The translations under genes were made by a program, and so were the position numbers. The notes under the pieces are model-generated. The model was not told the DNA's origin and ran no database searches. It was given only the letters and a program-made list of their open reading frames with translations. From NCBI GenBank assembly GCA_964512985.1, contig CAZELI010000012.1, positions 1 to 64,000 of the forward strand: 64,000 nt of DNA, read 5' to 3'. Below, piece after piece: positions 52,433 to 62,700 of this stretch; position 1 is the stretch's first letter, and each line of letters opens with the position of its first letter. The stretch is from CAYPGT01 sp964512985 (GTDB lineage Bacteria; Cyanobacteriota; Vampirovibrionia; LMEP-6097).

Positions 52433-54691
52433 ATGCGTTCAAGCGCAATTAAAAAACCCAATATTTATACAGCTTTATTTACAAGTGCAAGAAAAGCTGT
52501 GCCGGTTTTTGTAGCAGAAGCTCAACCTGCTGTGACTAATACTGCTCCTGCTATAGAAGACCTACATAAAACCCCTCAAGATTTTTTTACTGATCAGATT
52601 GAAAAATCTTTACAAGAATCTAGGTTTAGTAATATTCAAGTCAATCAAGGAAACCTCAAATTTAAATCTTTCCTATTAGAGGGGCCAAGTGGTGCTGGTC
52701 TATCGAGTATTTTACTTGGACATGCTTTTGATCAAGCTGGTCTAGAAAAACCTCCAGTTATATATTTTGTCGATAATAAAAATCAATACAAATATTTTCA
52801 AGCATTAGTAAGTAATATCAAAGGTAGCCAAGATAGAGAAGATTTTAGATTTATTAGTGCAAACGAAAATGGTAATCTCAATATCCAAACTCACACCAAT
52901 AGAAAACCTCAACCAAAAATCTATTTTGTAACGCGTAACGCCTTGCAAGACAATCTTGTAGATTTACAAACTTTAGTAAGAACTTTAGGAATAAAACATT
53001 TTTATTATGATGATATTAATAGTTTAAAATATCAACCTAACCCTAGTAAGCTTTGTGCATTAATGGCAGATACTCCTGCCCAAGCAGGTTTGCCATGTTT
53101 AATTGGATCAATTAATTTCCCTTTTAAGCCAGACCTTCATAGCGATTTCTATTATGGCACTCAAAATACTCTAGGGCAATTGTTTCCTGGACAATATCGT
53201 CTTGGTTTAAGTAACACAGTTGAAGATCGTGAAAGGTTTGGTTTAACTACAGTTTTTAATTTCATGGATAAAGTTATTGCATTTCCTGATATCAAAAGTG
53301 ATGGTCCTGATAGTGGCTTAGTAACTGTAGCTAGAATTCTGCGTAAAGAAATACCAGACTCTGATATCTACATTGATCGTATCGCCGACAGATTAGCTAC
53401 CTTACCCGGCAGAACTATTGTAAGAACTGGTAGCCCAAAAGCTGCTCGTAATATTGCCGAAGCTTTAAAATCTAAATTGAGTGAAAACTTACAACGAAGA
53501 GTCAAAGTACTATCTAATACCTCATTATCATTGGATCATAAGTGGTTTGAGCCTGAATCTGAACCCAAGTTTTTGATTACGACTAACTATTTTGATCAAA
53601 TACATTTACCAAAAGGCAGTTTTGATAATTATGCCTATTTGGATGCTCCAACATCTAGCACAGCATTGGCTCGAGATTTAAGCATTGCTACCTCTGATCC
53701 TCAAGTGCAAATTTTATGCCTTGGTCCAAAAAATGCTGAACAGCATCACACATATAAATTTCCACACGTTGAAAATTACGAGCCTATTAAACCAACATTA
53801 TCAATTCGTAAAGTAGGTGATAAAACCTCGATCCCACCACTTCATATGCAAGTTATTGAAGAGGTCCTTAAAGAAGCACACGTAAAAGATAGGAGAGTAT
53901 GGCCTGGGAAATTATTACCTCAACTTGGAGAAGTAATAGGAGAAACGCATAGAAATATTAAGCAATGGACCATAGTAAAAAGTTTTATTAATTCACATAA
54001 CGATTCTGGATTAAGCGAAGCTCAAATTCTTGCTGTTATTAAAGGTGACAGTTACAATCCTGTGCTTTTCCGGAAATTCCTAGATTCTTTATTTAAAGAT
54101 AGTGAAGGTATTGCTACTAAATTGCATACTTGGTATAAAGACCTACCTACTCAAAGCAGAGATACTTTCAACATGGAAACTGGTCTGGCAGATCTTTCTA
54201 TTGATGAAATTAAAAAAGCATATCCAACATTAACAGGGGTATTTAATTTACAAGAAGCTCAAGCGGTGCTTAGTAAATTCTCTCCAATCCATGACTTTCA
54301 CTTGAATACAATGCAGGGCTTTAATATACCAGCAAGATTTACTAAAAGAGCAAAATTAGAAGTTTTATTAAGTTTTTTACAATACTTAAAAATCGATCGA
54401 GAACAATTGATTAAAGATCTAGGTCTGGACAATCAAAAAACACAAAATGCAATAGCAAACTATTTAAAACCAATTGGAGTGATCGAACCAGCAAAATTAG
54501 CTAAGGTAATAATTAATTACCAATTGCTCGCAAAATTATTTCCTAAATTCGTTATAAACGAAGATGTTTTCTTAAAAGTTGGCGAGCATACATATCGATT
54601 TAACTTTGCCATTATCAAAGAACTCAATGAAGACGGAAAACTCCAGCAACGAGTGCGCTTCGATTGTAAACGGGAAAAAGAAACAATATGA
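52433..54691 (+). CDS. Degenerate SF2 helicase-like protein (Walker A lysine lost)
   Basis: 752 residues. A first RecA-like domain has a P-loop-like LLEGPSGAGLSS (residues 84-92 for GPSGAGLSS) in which the essential Lys is Leu (codon CTA at 52700-52702). A hydrophobic strand ending in two acids (KHFYYDDINSL) replaces a Walker B/DEAD box. A second domain begins GRTIVRTGSPKAARNIAEALKSKL, resembling helicase motif IV. The C-terminal third carries the repeat YPTLTGVFNLQEA shared with the giant proteins and a terminal beta module (YRFNFAII...VRFDCKREKE). It is translationally coupled to the next gene (ATGA overlap). Probably an inactive partner of that helicase; inference. Confidence 0.65.
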   Translation: MRSSAIKKPNIYTALFTSARKAVPVFVAEAQPAVTNTAPAIEDLHKTPQDFFTDQIEKSLQESRFSNIQVNQGNLKFKSFLLEGPSGAGLSSILLGHAFDQAGLEKPPVIYFVDNKNQYKYFQALVSNIKGSQDREDFRFISANENGNLNIQTHTNRKPQPKIYFVTRNALQDNLVDLQTLVRTLGIKHFYYDDINSLKYQPNPSKLCALMADTPAQAGLPCLIGSINFPFKPDLHSDFYYGTQNTLGQLFPGQYRLGLSNTVEDRERFGLTTVFNFMDKVIAFPDIKSDGPDSGLVTVARILRKEIPDSDIYIDRIADRLATLPGRTIVRTGSPKAARNIAEALKSKLSENLQRRVKVLSNTSLSLDHKWFEPESEPKFLITTNYFDQIHLPKGSFDNYAYLDAPTSSTALARDLSIATSDPQVQILCLGPKNAEQHHTYKFPHVENYEPIKPTLSIRKVGDKTSIPPLHMQVIEEVLKEAHVKDRRVWPGKLLPQLGEVIGETHRNIKQWTIVKSFINSHNDSGLSEAQILAVIKGDSYNPVLFRKFLDSLFKDSEGIATKLHTWYKDLPTQSRDTFNMETGLADLSIDEIKKAYPTLTGVFNLQEAQAVLSKFSPIHDFHLNTMQGFNIPARFTKRAKLEVLLSFLQYLKIDREQLIKDLGLDNQKTQNAIANYLKPIGVIEPAKLAKVIINYQLLAKLFPKFVINEDVFLKVGEHTYRFNFAIIKELNEDGKLQQRVRFDCKREKETI

Positions 54692-57561
54692 GAATTGAAA
54701 CAGGAGCAACAGAAGCAACAGGAAAAAATAGCCCACTGGCTGCTAGAGTACTAGCTCAAAGACCTCTTGAAGAAAGCCAAAGAGTTCAAACTATTTTAAG
54801 AAATTTAGCAAGCTCTGGTCATGCTTTAAGAAGCAGATTTCTGCATCAAATAGATACTCATTTAGCTGGACTGGGTAAAGCTTTTTATCCTTATCAAATG
54901 GAAGCTCTAAAACGATTTGCCACAATCATTCCCAAACCAATTCTTAAAGCACCTATTTCTGGACCCTTTGGAGGAACTAGGCCTAGACCAAATCGCAACA
55001 AAGTCAAATCTACATTATTAGTTAGCCCAACTGGCTCTGGTAAAACTTCTATCTTCGCACCAGAAATACTTCTCGATGTTAAAGAAGGCAAAAAAGTCTT
55101 AGTACTTACGCATAGAAATTTTCTTTCTAATCAAATTGCTGGTCGTATTTTAGGCAGTTGCCCTGAGAGATTAAAAGATGAATTAGTTAACGATAAAATT
55201 CAAATCATTCGTGGAAAAGAGGCTTTAGACAATGCTGATAAAAACAAACCTATAACAATTGCTTCTGTGCAAACTCTGGGTAATTATAGAGATCTATTAC
55301 CTAATTTTTTTAAACAATTTGACACTATTGTTATTGATGAAGCGCATCATTATACGGCTGATGACTACTTGCAGACCTTGGAAGCAGCTATCAACAAGAT
55401 TCCACTCAATAAAGATCTAAAAATTATTGGCGCGACAGCTACACCATTAAGACATACTCCTGGAGTAGTACCTTTAAGTGATATTTTCCCATTAGAGAAT
55501 ATTGTATGGACTCGCACCATGTTACAGCTTATTACAGACGGTAAATTAAAAGAACCTCATGGAATTAGAATAGACACCAATCTAGGAGAGGATCTTAGAA
55601 TAGACGAAGACACACAGAATGTTAATCAAGAAGACATGAGATTACTCTCGCTTAAACCAGAATTTAATAAACTACTTTTTGATGCTTATGAAGAGCATTC
55701 TAAAGGTAAGAATGCTATTTTCTTTGCTCATAATAAAGAAGCTGCGGAATTACTACTAAATGAAGCTATTTCTCCTGATCGCAAGAACAAAATACCCGTA
55801 GCTATGATTTTAGGAGATAAGACTGTTTTTGTAGATCCTCAAACTGGTGAGAAAACTGAAATAGAAGGAGTGCCAGCTATAGATGCTAGGGAAGAAGTCT
55901 TTAAGCGATTTGGTAAAACAATAAAAGTCATTATCAATTGTCAAGTTCTTACTGAAGCAGTAGATTTACCTCAGACTCAAGCAATAGTTTATGGCTCGCT
56001 AACTAGGTCAGCGCCTGAATTACAACAAATAATCGGTAGGGGTATGCGTATAAATCCTGATCATCCTCAAGATACTAATTTTGATTTTATATATCTCGAT
56101 CCAGAAACTAAGAAGAAATTCAGATTCGCTAATTTAGCAACTTTGGGATTGGGACAATTTGAAGCTCTTAGACAAACTGGTCTTGGAGGCGGAGGCACTG
56201 GTCCAGTTACTATAAAACCACTCTGCGATAACTTAGCATTAGAAGGTACCGTTATAGAAGGAGACTTTCTCGATAAACCTGATCCTGAATGGGAGGAAAT
56301 ATTAGATGAAGCTCTGCTTAAAGCCATAGATTCTGATCCTCATTTCATGGGGCTTAGCAGTATAAAGAATCCTAAAATCAAGTTAGACAATGCTCGATTT
56401 AGATTAATCGAATTATTAAGCATCACCGCTACCAGTCAAATAAATCTCACTGATCTTGTTGTTGGTAGCGATATTTTATTTGGTACTCATGGTAGTACGA
56501 AAATTCGTGAAGCACAACGAATCTTCCGAGAGATGGTTGGACTCTTACCTGCACTTAATCCTCAAGAAATTCGAACTCGTTTCCCACGCTTAACCGGCTT
56601 TGAAACTTTTGAAGATTTAAAAAAATTCATGAGATCTCTACAACCACAAAGACCAAAAAACTTATATGAGTTTTTAAAGATGACTAATGACAGATTTGGC
56701 ATTGATGCTGAATATGTTGAAAATTTATATATTCAAAAAATAAATCAAGAACCACAACTTCCTGATAAAGCGCAAAGATTAGCACAAATCTTTGATGATA
56801 TTTGGGATGATAATTCAAGCTGGGATGCTATGTATAAACGGGTTTGCCAGTACTTCGCCAAGAATCCTAAAGATCAAGGAATGACTTTACAAAAACCACT
56901 CAATGCACTCAATAAAATTTTAGAAACAATAGATCCAAAATTAGAAGCAAAGCATATTGACTTAGAATCACTCAGGAATCTACAGGTTTTTACTTATAGG
57001 AATAAACTTACAGACAAAGAAGGTTACCGTGAGTTTATCAATACTTTTATACCTCGCTTAGAATGTGCTATTTGGTTAGAAAAGAATAAGGCGGATTTAG
57101 ACAAGAATAATTTAAGTTCTGATCAAATCAACAAATTAACTTCAGAACCAATTTCTATGAAAAAATCTTCCGTCAAAAACATTGAACAATCAGAAGCTAA
57201 ACAGGAAGCAATGTTGAACAAAGCTTCAGGTTTACGCAAATATGGTCCTTTAGACAAACATGAATCTATAGTAGAGCATCTGAAAAAACTTCTAAATAAA
57301 CGTTTGGTAAAAAATGACATAGATGCATTAAATCTACCTAGCTCTCTAAGGACAAACGATGCTATAAACTCATTATTGGGTAAAATAGGAACTCGTTATC
57401 CCGGCATTAAAAATTCATTTCCTCAAATTTCCACTGCATTACATGAGCATCTAGAATGTATGAATTCACTAATACAGTACTTGAAAAATTTGGAAGCTAA
57501 TCCAGATGCGGACCAGAAACTTATAAAGAAAATAAAGAAAGATTTATTGAGTAATTCTTAA
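54688..57561 (+). CDS. SF2 DEAD/DEAH-box helicase with LTG-repeat C-terminus
   Basis: 957 residues. Helicase core: Q-motif-like FYPYQMEAL, motif I SPTGSGKTS (113-121), Ia LTHRNFLSNQ, II IDEAHHY (DEAH at 217-220), III GATATPLR, IV-like IFFAHNKEAAELLL, V QVLTEAVDLP, VI QQIIGRGMRI. All are intact, as in ResIII/RadD-type enzymes. Beyond about residue 560 the sequence leaves the helicase family: it has an LTG repeat (FPRLTGFETFEDL), an IW motif and a Lys-rich tail. It starts inside the stop of the preceding degenerate paralogue and probably works with it. Confidence 0.88.
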   Translation: MRIETGATEATGKNSPLAARVLAQRPLEESQRVQTILRNLASSGHALRSRFLHQIDTHLAGLGKAFYPYQMEALKRFATIIPKPILKAPISGPFGGTRPRPNRNKVKSTLLVSPTGSGKTSIFAPEILLDVKEGKKVLVLTHRNFLSNQIAGRILGSCPERLKDELVNDKIQIIRGKEALDNADKNKPITIASVQTLGNYRDLLPNFFKQFDTIVIDEAHHYTADDYLQTLEAAINKIPLNKDLKIIGATATPLRHTPGVVPLSDIFPLENIVWTRTMLQLITDGKLKEPHGIRIDTNLGEDLRIDEDTQNVNQEDMRLLSLKPEFNKLLFDAYEEHSKGKNAIFFAHNKEAAELLLNEAISPDRKNKIPVAMILGDKTVFVDPQTGEKTEIEGVPAIDAREEVFKRFGKTIKVIINCQVLTEAVDLPQTQAIVYGSLTRSAPELQQIIGRGMRINPDHPQDTNFDFIYLDPETKKKFRFANLATLGLGQFEALRQTGLGGGGTGPVTIKPLCDNLALEGTVIEGDFLDKPDPEWEEILDEALLKAIDSDPHFMGLSSIKNPKIKLDNARFRLIELLSITATSQINLTDLVVGSDILFGTHGSTKIREAQRIFREMVGLLPALNPQEIRTRFPRLTGFETFEDLKKFMRSLQPQRPKNLYEFLKMTNDRFGIDAEYVENLYIQKINQEPQLPDKAQRLAQIFDDIWDDNSSWDAMYKRVCQYFAKNPKDQGMTLQKPLNALNKILETIDPKLEAKHIDLESLRNLQVFTYRNKLTDKEGYREFINTFIPRLECAIWLEKNKADLDKNNLSSDQINKLTSEPISMKKSSVKNIEQSEAKQEAMLNKASGLRKYGPLDKHESIVEHLKKLLNKRLVKNDIDALNLPSSLRTNDAINSLLGKIGTRYPGIKNSFPQISTALHEHLECMNSLIQYLKNLEANPDADQKLIKKIKKDLLSNS

Positions 57562-57641
57562 TTATCAATGTTAAGTATTGGGGTGCTGAGTTTGCAGCTG
57601 GGTTTGAGGGTAGGAAAATACTTGTCAGGTATCTAACCTAG
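57555..57641 (+). pseudogene. Remnant peptide homologous to that at 44777
   Basis: Open frame without a start codon encoding YWGAEFAAGFEGRKILVRYLT, then a TAG. It matches the 24-codon remnant after ATPase 4 (GAEYAIGVEGRK). Family not recognised. Confidence 0.35.
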
Positions 57642-57731
57642 CAAATTTAAATAGTGCTACAAATCTCCAACTCTACTTCAGATTTGTTGCGTAATAAATG
57701 AAGTATGACCTATGTTAAGCGGTTAAATTAA

Positions 57732-57920
57732 AATTATTTTTACCTTGGCAGAAGCTATTTGAAGAGATTAATTGAGTGGCTTTTTGGATTTGAAACTGCA
57801 AGTATAATTAATGAAATTTATGATGAAGTAAGAGATGCAGTGTCTCGCTGGGACGGTTTTGCTGATGAGGCTGGGGTGAGTAGGAAGCTAAGACAGGGTC
57901 TGCGGATAATGGCAAAATAA
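57732..57920 (+). pseudogene. HipA-like toxin C-terminal remnant
   Basis: An open frame of 62 codons without a start codon, ending TAA at 57918-57920. It contains LIEWLFGFETASIINEIYDE, VRDAVSRWDGFADEAGVSRK and LRIMAK. The xxIIxEVxxxVxxWxxFAxxAGVS pattern is typical of HipA kinase C-termini. The N-terminal and kinase regions are absent upstream, where only stops in all frames and the short remnant are found. It indicates that a HipA-type toxin gene once lay here. Confidence 0.5.
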
Positions 57921-57935
57921 CTATTATGCGCAGAG
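57899..57935. repeat. Decayed copy of the ATPase 4 palindrome
   Basis: TCTGCGGATAATGG...CTATTATGCGCAGAG, closely matching 43230-43266 but with mismatches between the arms. It overlaps the end of the HipA-like frame. Confidence 0.6.
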
Positions 57936-57944
57936 AGGTTTACG

Positions 57945-58031
57945 AAAGTGCTATCAAAAAGTACTAAGTTTAGAGAAAAAGTGCTATCAAAAAGTACTAT
58001 AATGATATAAAAAGTGGTATCAATAAGTATA
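57945..58031 (+). promoter_or_regulatory. Three-copy repeat (33-bp period) at the ATPase 5 promoter
   Basis: AAAGTGCTATCAAAAAGTAC at 57945 and 57978 (22 bp identical including TA), and a diverged copy AAAGTGGTATCAATAAGTAT at 58011, are spaced by exactly 33 bp. Each has partial dyad symmetry AGTxC...GTACT. TATAAT (57998-58003) overlaps the end of copy 2; copy 3 lies in the leader and ends at the ATG. Confidence 0.75.
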
Positions 58032-59374
58032 TGAAGCGTGATATAGAGGGAAAACTTGCAGAATGGAAGCTTAAGCCTAATAGACAGCCCTTAATTCTAT
58101 TGGGGGCCCGTCAAGTTGGTAAAACTTATACCTTGAAACAATTCGGCAAGAAAAATTTCAAACAATATCATTACGTTAATTGTGAGAAGGAAAAAGACAA
58201 TATCATGGAGGTCTTTGCTCTAGATCTCGATCCTAAAAAAATCATAGATAGACTTTCTTTAGAACTAAATGTGCCTATTAACAATTCTGATCTCATTATC
58301 CTCGATGAGATTCAAGCTGTTCCTAGGGCGCTGACCTCTTTGAAATATTTTTGTGAAGAGCTGCCAGAATTACCAATTATTGCAGCAGGATCCTTATTGG
58401 GATTGAGGCTTAATGAAGAATCTTTCCCAGTTGGCAAGGTTGACTATCTTTACATGTATCCATTTACTTTTTTTGAATTTCTTGAGGGCATAGACGAGAA
58501 ACTTCTATTAGATAATTTATTCAAAGAGCTCAAACAAAAAAATGAACCATTACCAAATTTAATCCACAGAAAGCTTTGGGAGAAATTGAAGATTTATTTT
58601 GTGGTAGGGGGCTTACCAGTAGCCATTAATACTTATAAAGATACACAAGGATCTGCCTTTGAAAAATATTCAGCAGTAAGAGAAAGTCAGGAAAAACTAA
58701 TAGATTCATATTTTGATGATATATCTAAACACAGCGGTAAAGAGAATGCTATGCATATAGAAAGGCTGTGGAGAAATATTCCTAATCAATTAGCCAGGGA
58801 GCAAAATGGCTCCAGTTCCAAATTCCAATTTAAAGGAATTATACCTGGGATCAAGTCCTATTCAAACTTGGTTGGCATCATAGATTGGCTTGAGGCTGCG
58901 AAACTAATTATTAAAGTTAAGATTGTTGATCAAGCCAGAACACCACTACTTGCTTTTACAAAAGAAAATTGCTTCAAATTATTCTGCTTTGATATTGGTT
59001 TACTTGGTGCTATGAGCGAACTTCAACCAAAAGAAATTCTTGGTTATGATTACGGAGAATATAAGGGATATTTTGCAGAAAACTTTGTAGCACAGGAATT
59101 ACAATCTAGAAATTTTAAAAACAACCACTTGTATTCATGGGCTGAAGCTAGAGCGGAACTTGAATTTATAATTAATAGCGAGAAGCATGGGCTCATCCCT
59201 ATTGAGGTGAAATCAGGATTTAATACCCAAGCAAAAAGCCTCAAATCCTTTCAAGACAGGTATAAGCCCGAGTTTGGATTAATACTTAGTGCTCTTAATT
59301 TTTCTTCGGACACTCATAAAAAAACTTATAGATATCCATTGTATCTGGCTAGCCTAGTTACGGAGTTGATTTAA
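58031..59374 (+). CDS. AAA ATPase with DUF4143-type C-terminal domain (ATPase 5)
   Basis: 447 residues. Walker A is LGARQVGKTYT, Walker B LIILDEIQAVP, and the sensor IIAAGSLLG; YPFTFFEFLEG follows, as in the larger AAA_14/DUF4143 subgroup. The C-terminal domain has FCFDIGLLGAM, YFAENFVAQEL and AELEFIINSEKHGLIPIEVKSG, in which the first acid of the nuclease-like motif is Glu. Its start coincides with the last base of the operator array. The HipA-like remnant upstream suggests the ATPase replaced, or inserted next to, a toxin gene. Confidence 0.85.
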   Translation: MKRDIEGKLAEWKLKPNRQPLILLGARQVGKTYTLKQFGKKNFKQYHYVNCEKEKDNIMEVFALDLDPKKIIDRLSLELNVPINNSDLIILDEIQAVPRALTSLKYFCEELPELPIIAAGSLLGLRLNEESFPVGKVDYLYMYPFTFFEFLEGIDEKLLLDNLFKELKQKNEPLPNLIHRKLWEKLKIYFVVGGLPVAINTYKDTQGSAFEKYSAVRESQEKLIDSYFDDISKHSGKENAMHIERLWRNIPNQLAREQNGSSSKFQFKGIIPGIKSYSNLVGIIDWLEAAKLIIKVKIVDQARTPLLAFTKENCFKLFCFDIGLLGAMSELQPKEILGYDYGEYKGYFAENFVAQELQSRNFKNNHLYSWAEARAELEFIINSEKHGLIPIEVKSGFNTQAKSLKSFQDRYKPEFGLILSALNFSSDTHKKTYRYPLYLASLVTELI

Positions 59375-59400
59375 AGAAGGCTAATGAAATAGCATAGAAA

Positions 59401-59698
59401 TTAATCCAACAAATCCAAGAGATTTAAACCAAAATTTACTTTATCTAAATTACTAGCCCTTTGTTTGATTTTATATTCAACAGTAAACTCCATCTCTATA
59501 TGATCAATATCCTTGTCTTCAAAGAAAAATAGGATTTTGAAATGGGAATACGACAAAAGATTATTCAAAAAACGTAACGAAGTAGAAGACTTTTTCATCG
59601 CTTGAAGAACTTTAGAAGTAGCCACATGGTATGACAAGTTAGACACTATGTTTTCAGCCTTTATTTGTCTTGGATTAACTATGCTGATATTGAAACAT
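59401..59698 (-). pseudogene. Small gene after the second giant gene, apparently frameshifted at its start
   Basis: An 81-codon frame from a GTG at 59646 ends at 59401. Coding-like sequence in the same frame continues upstream (FNISIVNPRQIKAENIVSNL) to 59692, but there is no start. An ATG at 59696-59698 would fit if one T were removed from the TTT that follows it. The joined product would be about 98 residues, ending LDKVNFGLNLLDLLD. Unknown function. It begins 11 bp after the giant gene's stop and would be cotranscribed. Either a genuine frameshift, an assembly error, or a GTG-started shorter protein. Confidence 0.45.
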
Positions 59699-59709
59699 GT
59701 TTGTTAACA

Positions 59710-62700
59710 CTACCCAGGCAATAAACTATTAGGTAGTTGCTGTATTGAAATACTCTTATTATCATCCTTAGACCAAATATACATATGATCCTTTAAAAAA
59801 CCTAATTGTATTCGTTTATCCTGAGATAGATCTAGATGGGAACTTATCGTGCTAGTAGGATTTGTTTGTAATTCAATTACTTCAGCTAAAATGTGAATAG
59901 TAATAGTTGTGCTGTCAAGTTCTTTTAAACTAGGTAACTTTGGATTATTCTTCCAAGTTGTATTTATAAAATTGAGAAGATTGTTAGTCCATTCTTGATT
60001 TGGCTGTCCATCATGATCAAGCAAGAATCCTATATTTAATCTATTAAACATTTCTTTAACTGATAAATTAAATTGTTGTGCAAAAGTAAATAATATTTGC
60101 TCATATTCTTCTAAGGTCTTTGAATTATTTAATTTTTGTACTATGTCTTGTTCTTTTAGTTTGTTTGCAATTTCTAACGCACGCTGCTCCGGGGTTTCAA
60201 AATTCCAAGCTTTGGTTTCTTTATTATATTTAAGGTTACCCAATTTAGTACACAGCTCTAATAAATTCATATCAATGGCTTGTTCTGGTGTCCAGCCATA
60301 AGGACTCTTAGCCATGATTATTTCATTGTTTCCACTAAGGATGAGTGTATACCATATCTGCTGTAATCGTATCAATGGTTTTACATAAACTTTTGATTTG
60401 CCGTCGGTACCCCATATAGCATTAATAAGTTCAAGAGCTTTAATTCTATTAACATCATGAATGAAATAATCTTTTACATGAGCTTCAAATCCAGGGATTG
60501 GCTTTACTCCTGATGTGCTTTCTGCCATATTTTTTATTTGATCAACCAAACTCTGATTATATTTAATTGAAGGATCTTCTAAATCAGCTTCTCTATATAA
60601 GTCATCAAAAGTCCTGCCAAATGAACCTGCAATTCTAGAAAGTTCTGCGTGTCCAGAATCAGTAGCTTTTCCCATTGCAGCATAAAATTCTTCTTGAGTA
60701 TATTGCGCTTTAATTCTTTCTATTAATGATGTTGGTACTGGGGTTCGAGCTGTAGTTATACTTTCAATCCCTAAAAGCTTTCTCACCGCTTCATCGGTAA
60801 TTGCAGCAAAACCTGGATAAGTTAACTTAGCGAAGTCTATAAAAGATCTTAAAAGTACAAAAGCACTTTCTGTAGCTCGCTTGTCGTTAGATTTGAAGAG
60901 TCTGTCATCGCCCAATATTGCCATGCAAGCTAGTTGAATTTTTCTATTATCTGCTGGAATTGACTTTAGTGTCGATTCTTGAAGGAAGAAATCATCAACT
61001 AATCGATAGAAAAGACTCATTGTACTCCCAGTTTTGGGATTAAGATCATTAAATTCACTTAGTACTTCAATATATTTGTTGCGTAATTTATTGTTATTTT
61101 TTAATTGATTATCAATGACATTAAATGAACTTAAATAATCTGAGTAATTGCGTAAAGTCCAAGTATTGGTATCAGAGTTAAATTCAGCATCGTTAATAGT
61201 AAGTTGAGTTGAATTTACAAAACTCTGTATATAATCATTGAAAATCGTTACAAGCAGACTGTGGGAAGGGGATAATATATCTCTTGAAAACATTTCTTTA
61301 ATGTCAGGGAATATATTATTGCTTATTAAAAATTCAGCCGTTCCAGTATTACCATCAAGCATTGGTTCAACAAGATTACCTAAACGTCTTTCATTAAGAA
61401 CTGTTCTTAAACCTTCTCCATAACGGGTTCTAAGCAATTTATAATCATCAAAACCCTTTATATCAGCAATTTGTAGTCCTGTATATGGAAGAATCCTATC
61501 AGTCAAAATACTTTCAGGTCGATTAGGAGAATTTTCACCGCTAAAATTAAAATCGATTTTATTATTTTTACGATATAAATCAGCTGCTAACTCTAATTCT
61601 CTTAAATCCCTCACCCCAGTTAATTTAGGGAACTCTGCAATAACTTTATCAAGATCCTTCATTCCTAAGAACTCTGCCCATTCTCTGAATGTTTGAGTAT
61701 TCTTCTCTGGATTTTTTCGTATAGTTGTTACGTCACCCATAAGAACTGCATTGAATAATGCTTTATCTCCTGGGGTTAAAGTATTTATTAGACCATGTTT
61801 TTTATCTAAGAATTCAAGCGATTTTTTATATAAATTGGCATAAGATTGATTTGTAAAGGTAAGCATTTTTTTAAGCCAATTAGCATCATGAGGAGAACTT
61901 TTCATTGCTCGTTCTGCTTCAGGCTCACTCATTGCTACTTGTACTCTGGTAACTTCTCCCCAGGCTCCGTTCTCATAGCGGCAAGCGAATTTTAATTCAA
62001 CCTTAGGTTTGTTTGGTTTATTTTTTAAATTAAATTCAATCGTATCAGGAGTAATAATAACGGTATTCTCAAAGTTACTATTGGAGGATGCTAGAAGAAA
62101 GGAGGAGGATGTTAAATCTTTATCTTCACGTTTGTATTTTTCTCCCCATATAGTATGTAGTATATTTCTTGCTGATACTACTTTATAATTTTCATCGTTT
62201 AAGACTATCATATCACCAGATAATGGCACATTGAATTGTGCAGCAATAACTGGATTAAGACGTTTAATTGGTTGACTATAAAATTCAGTAGGATTTTTTA
62301 ATTTTGCAATTTCTGCCATTCTTTCAAGACTTAAATCCAAGTTATTCCCAAGTTCTGTAACTCTATCAAGAGTTGGTCTATTACCTGATTTAGTAACAGC
62401 TTGAGCAATATCAAAACGTCCAGGGAATTTAGCTGCGTCAATTAATTCTGGCTTATCATTGATTCCAGTGAGCTTAGGTAAAGCTATAACGATATCTCTA
62501 AGCTTAATTGGAGATGGTGAATCTTTGGTTTTATCTGCTAAAAACGATATATAAGCTCTTAAATACGCTTGGCTACTAGCTTTGTCAGTAGCTGTTCTAA
62601 AATCTCCATTAATCAATTTAAGCGCAGCTTTAAGCTTTTCTCTATCTAATAAAGTATCTGGATGTCTAGTAAGTAAAAATTCTGCAACTAATTCTGGCTT

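Noticed and set aside
57945..58031. Possible replication iterons
   Set aside because: Three 33-bp-spaced repeats could suggest iterons, but there is no Rep gene or DnaA-box cluster, and the array lies on the ATPase promoter.
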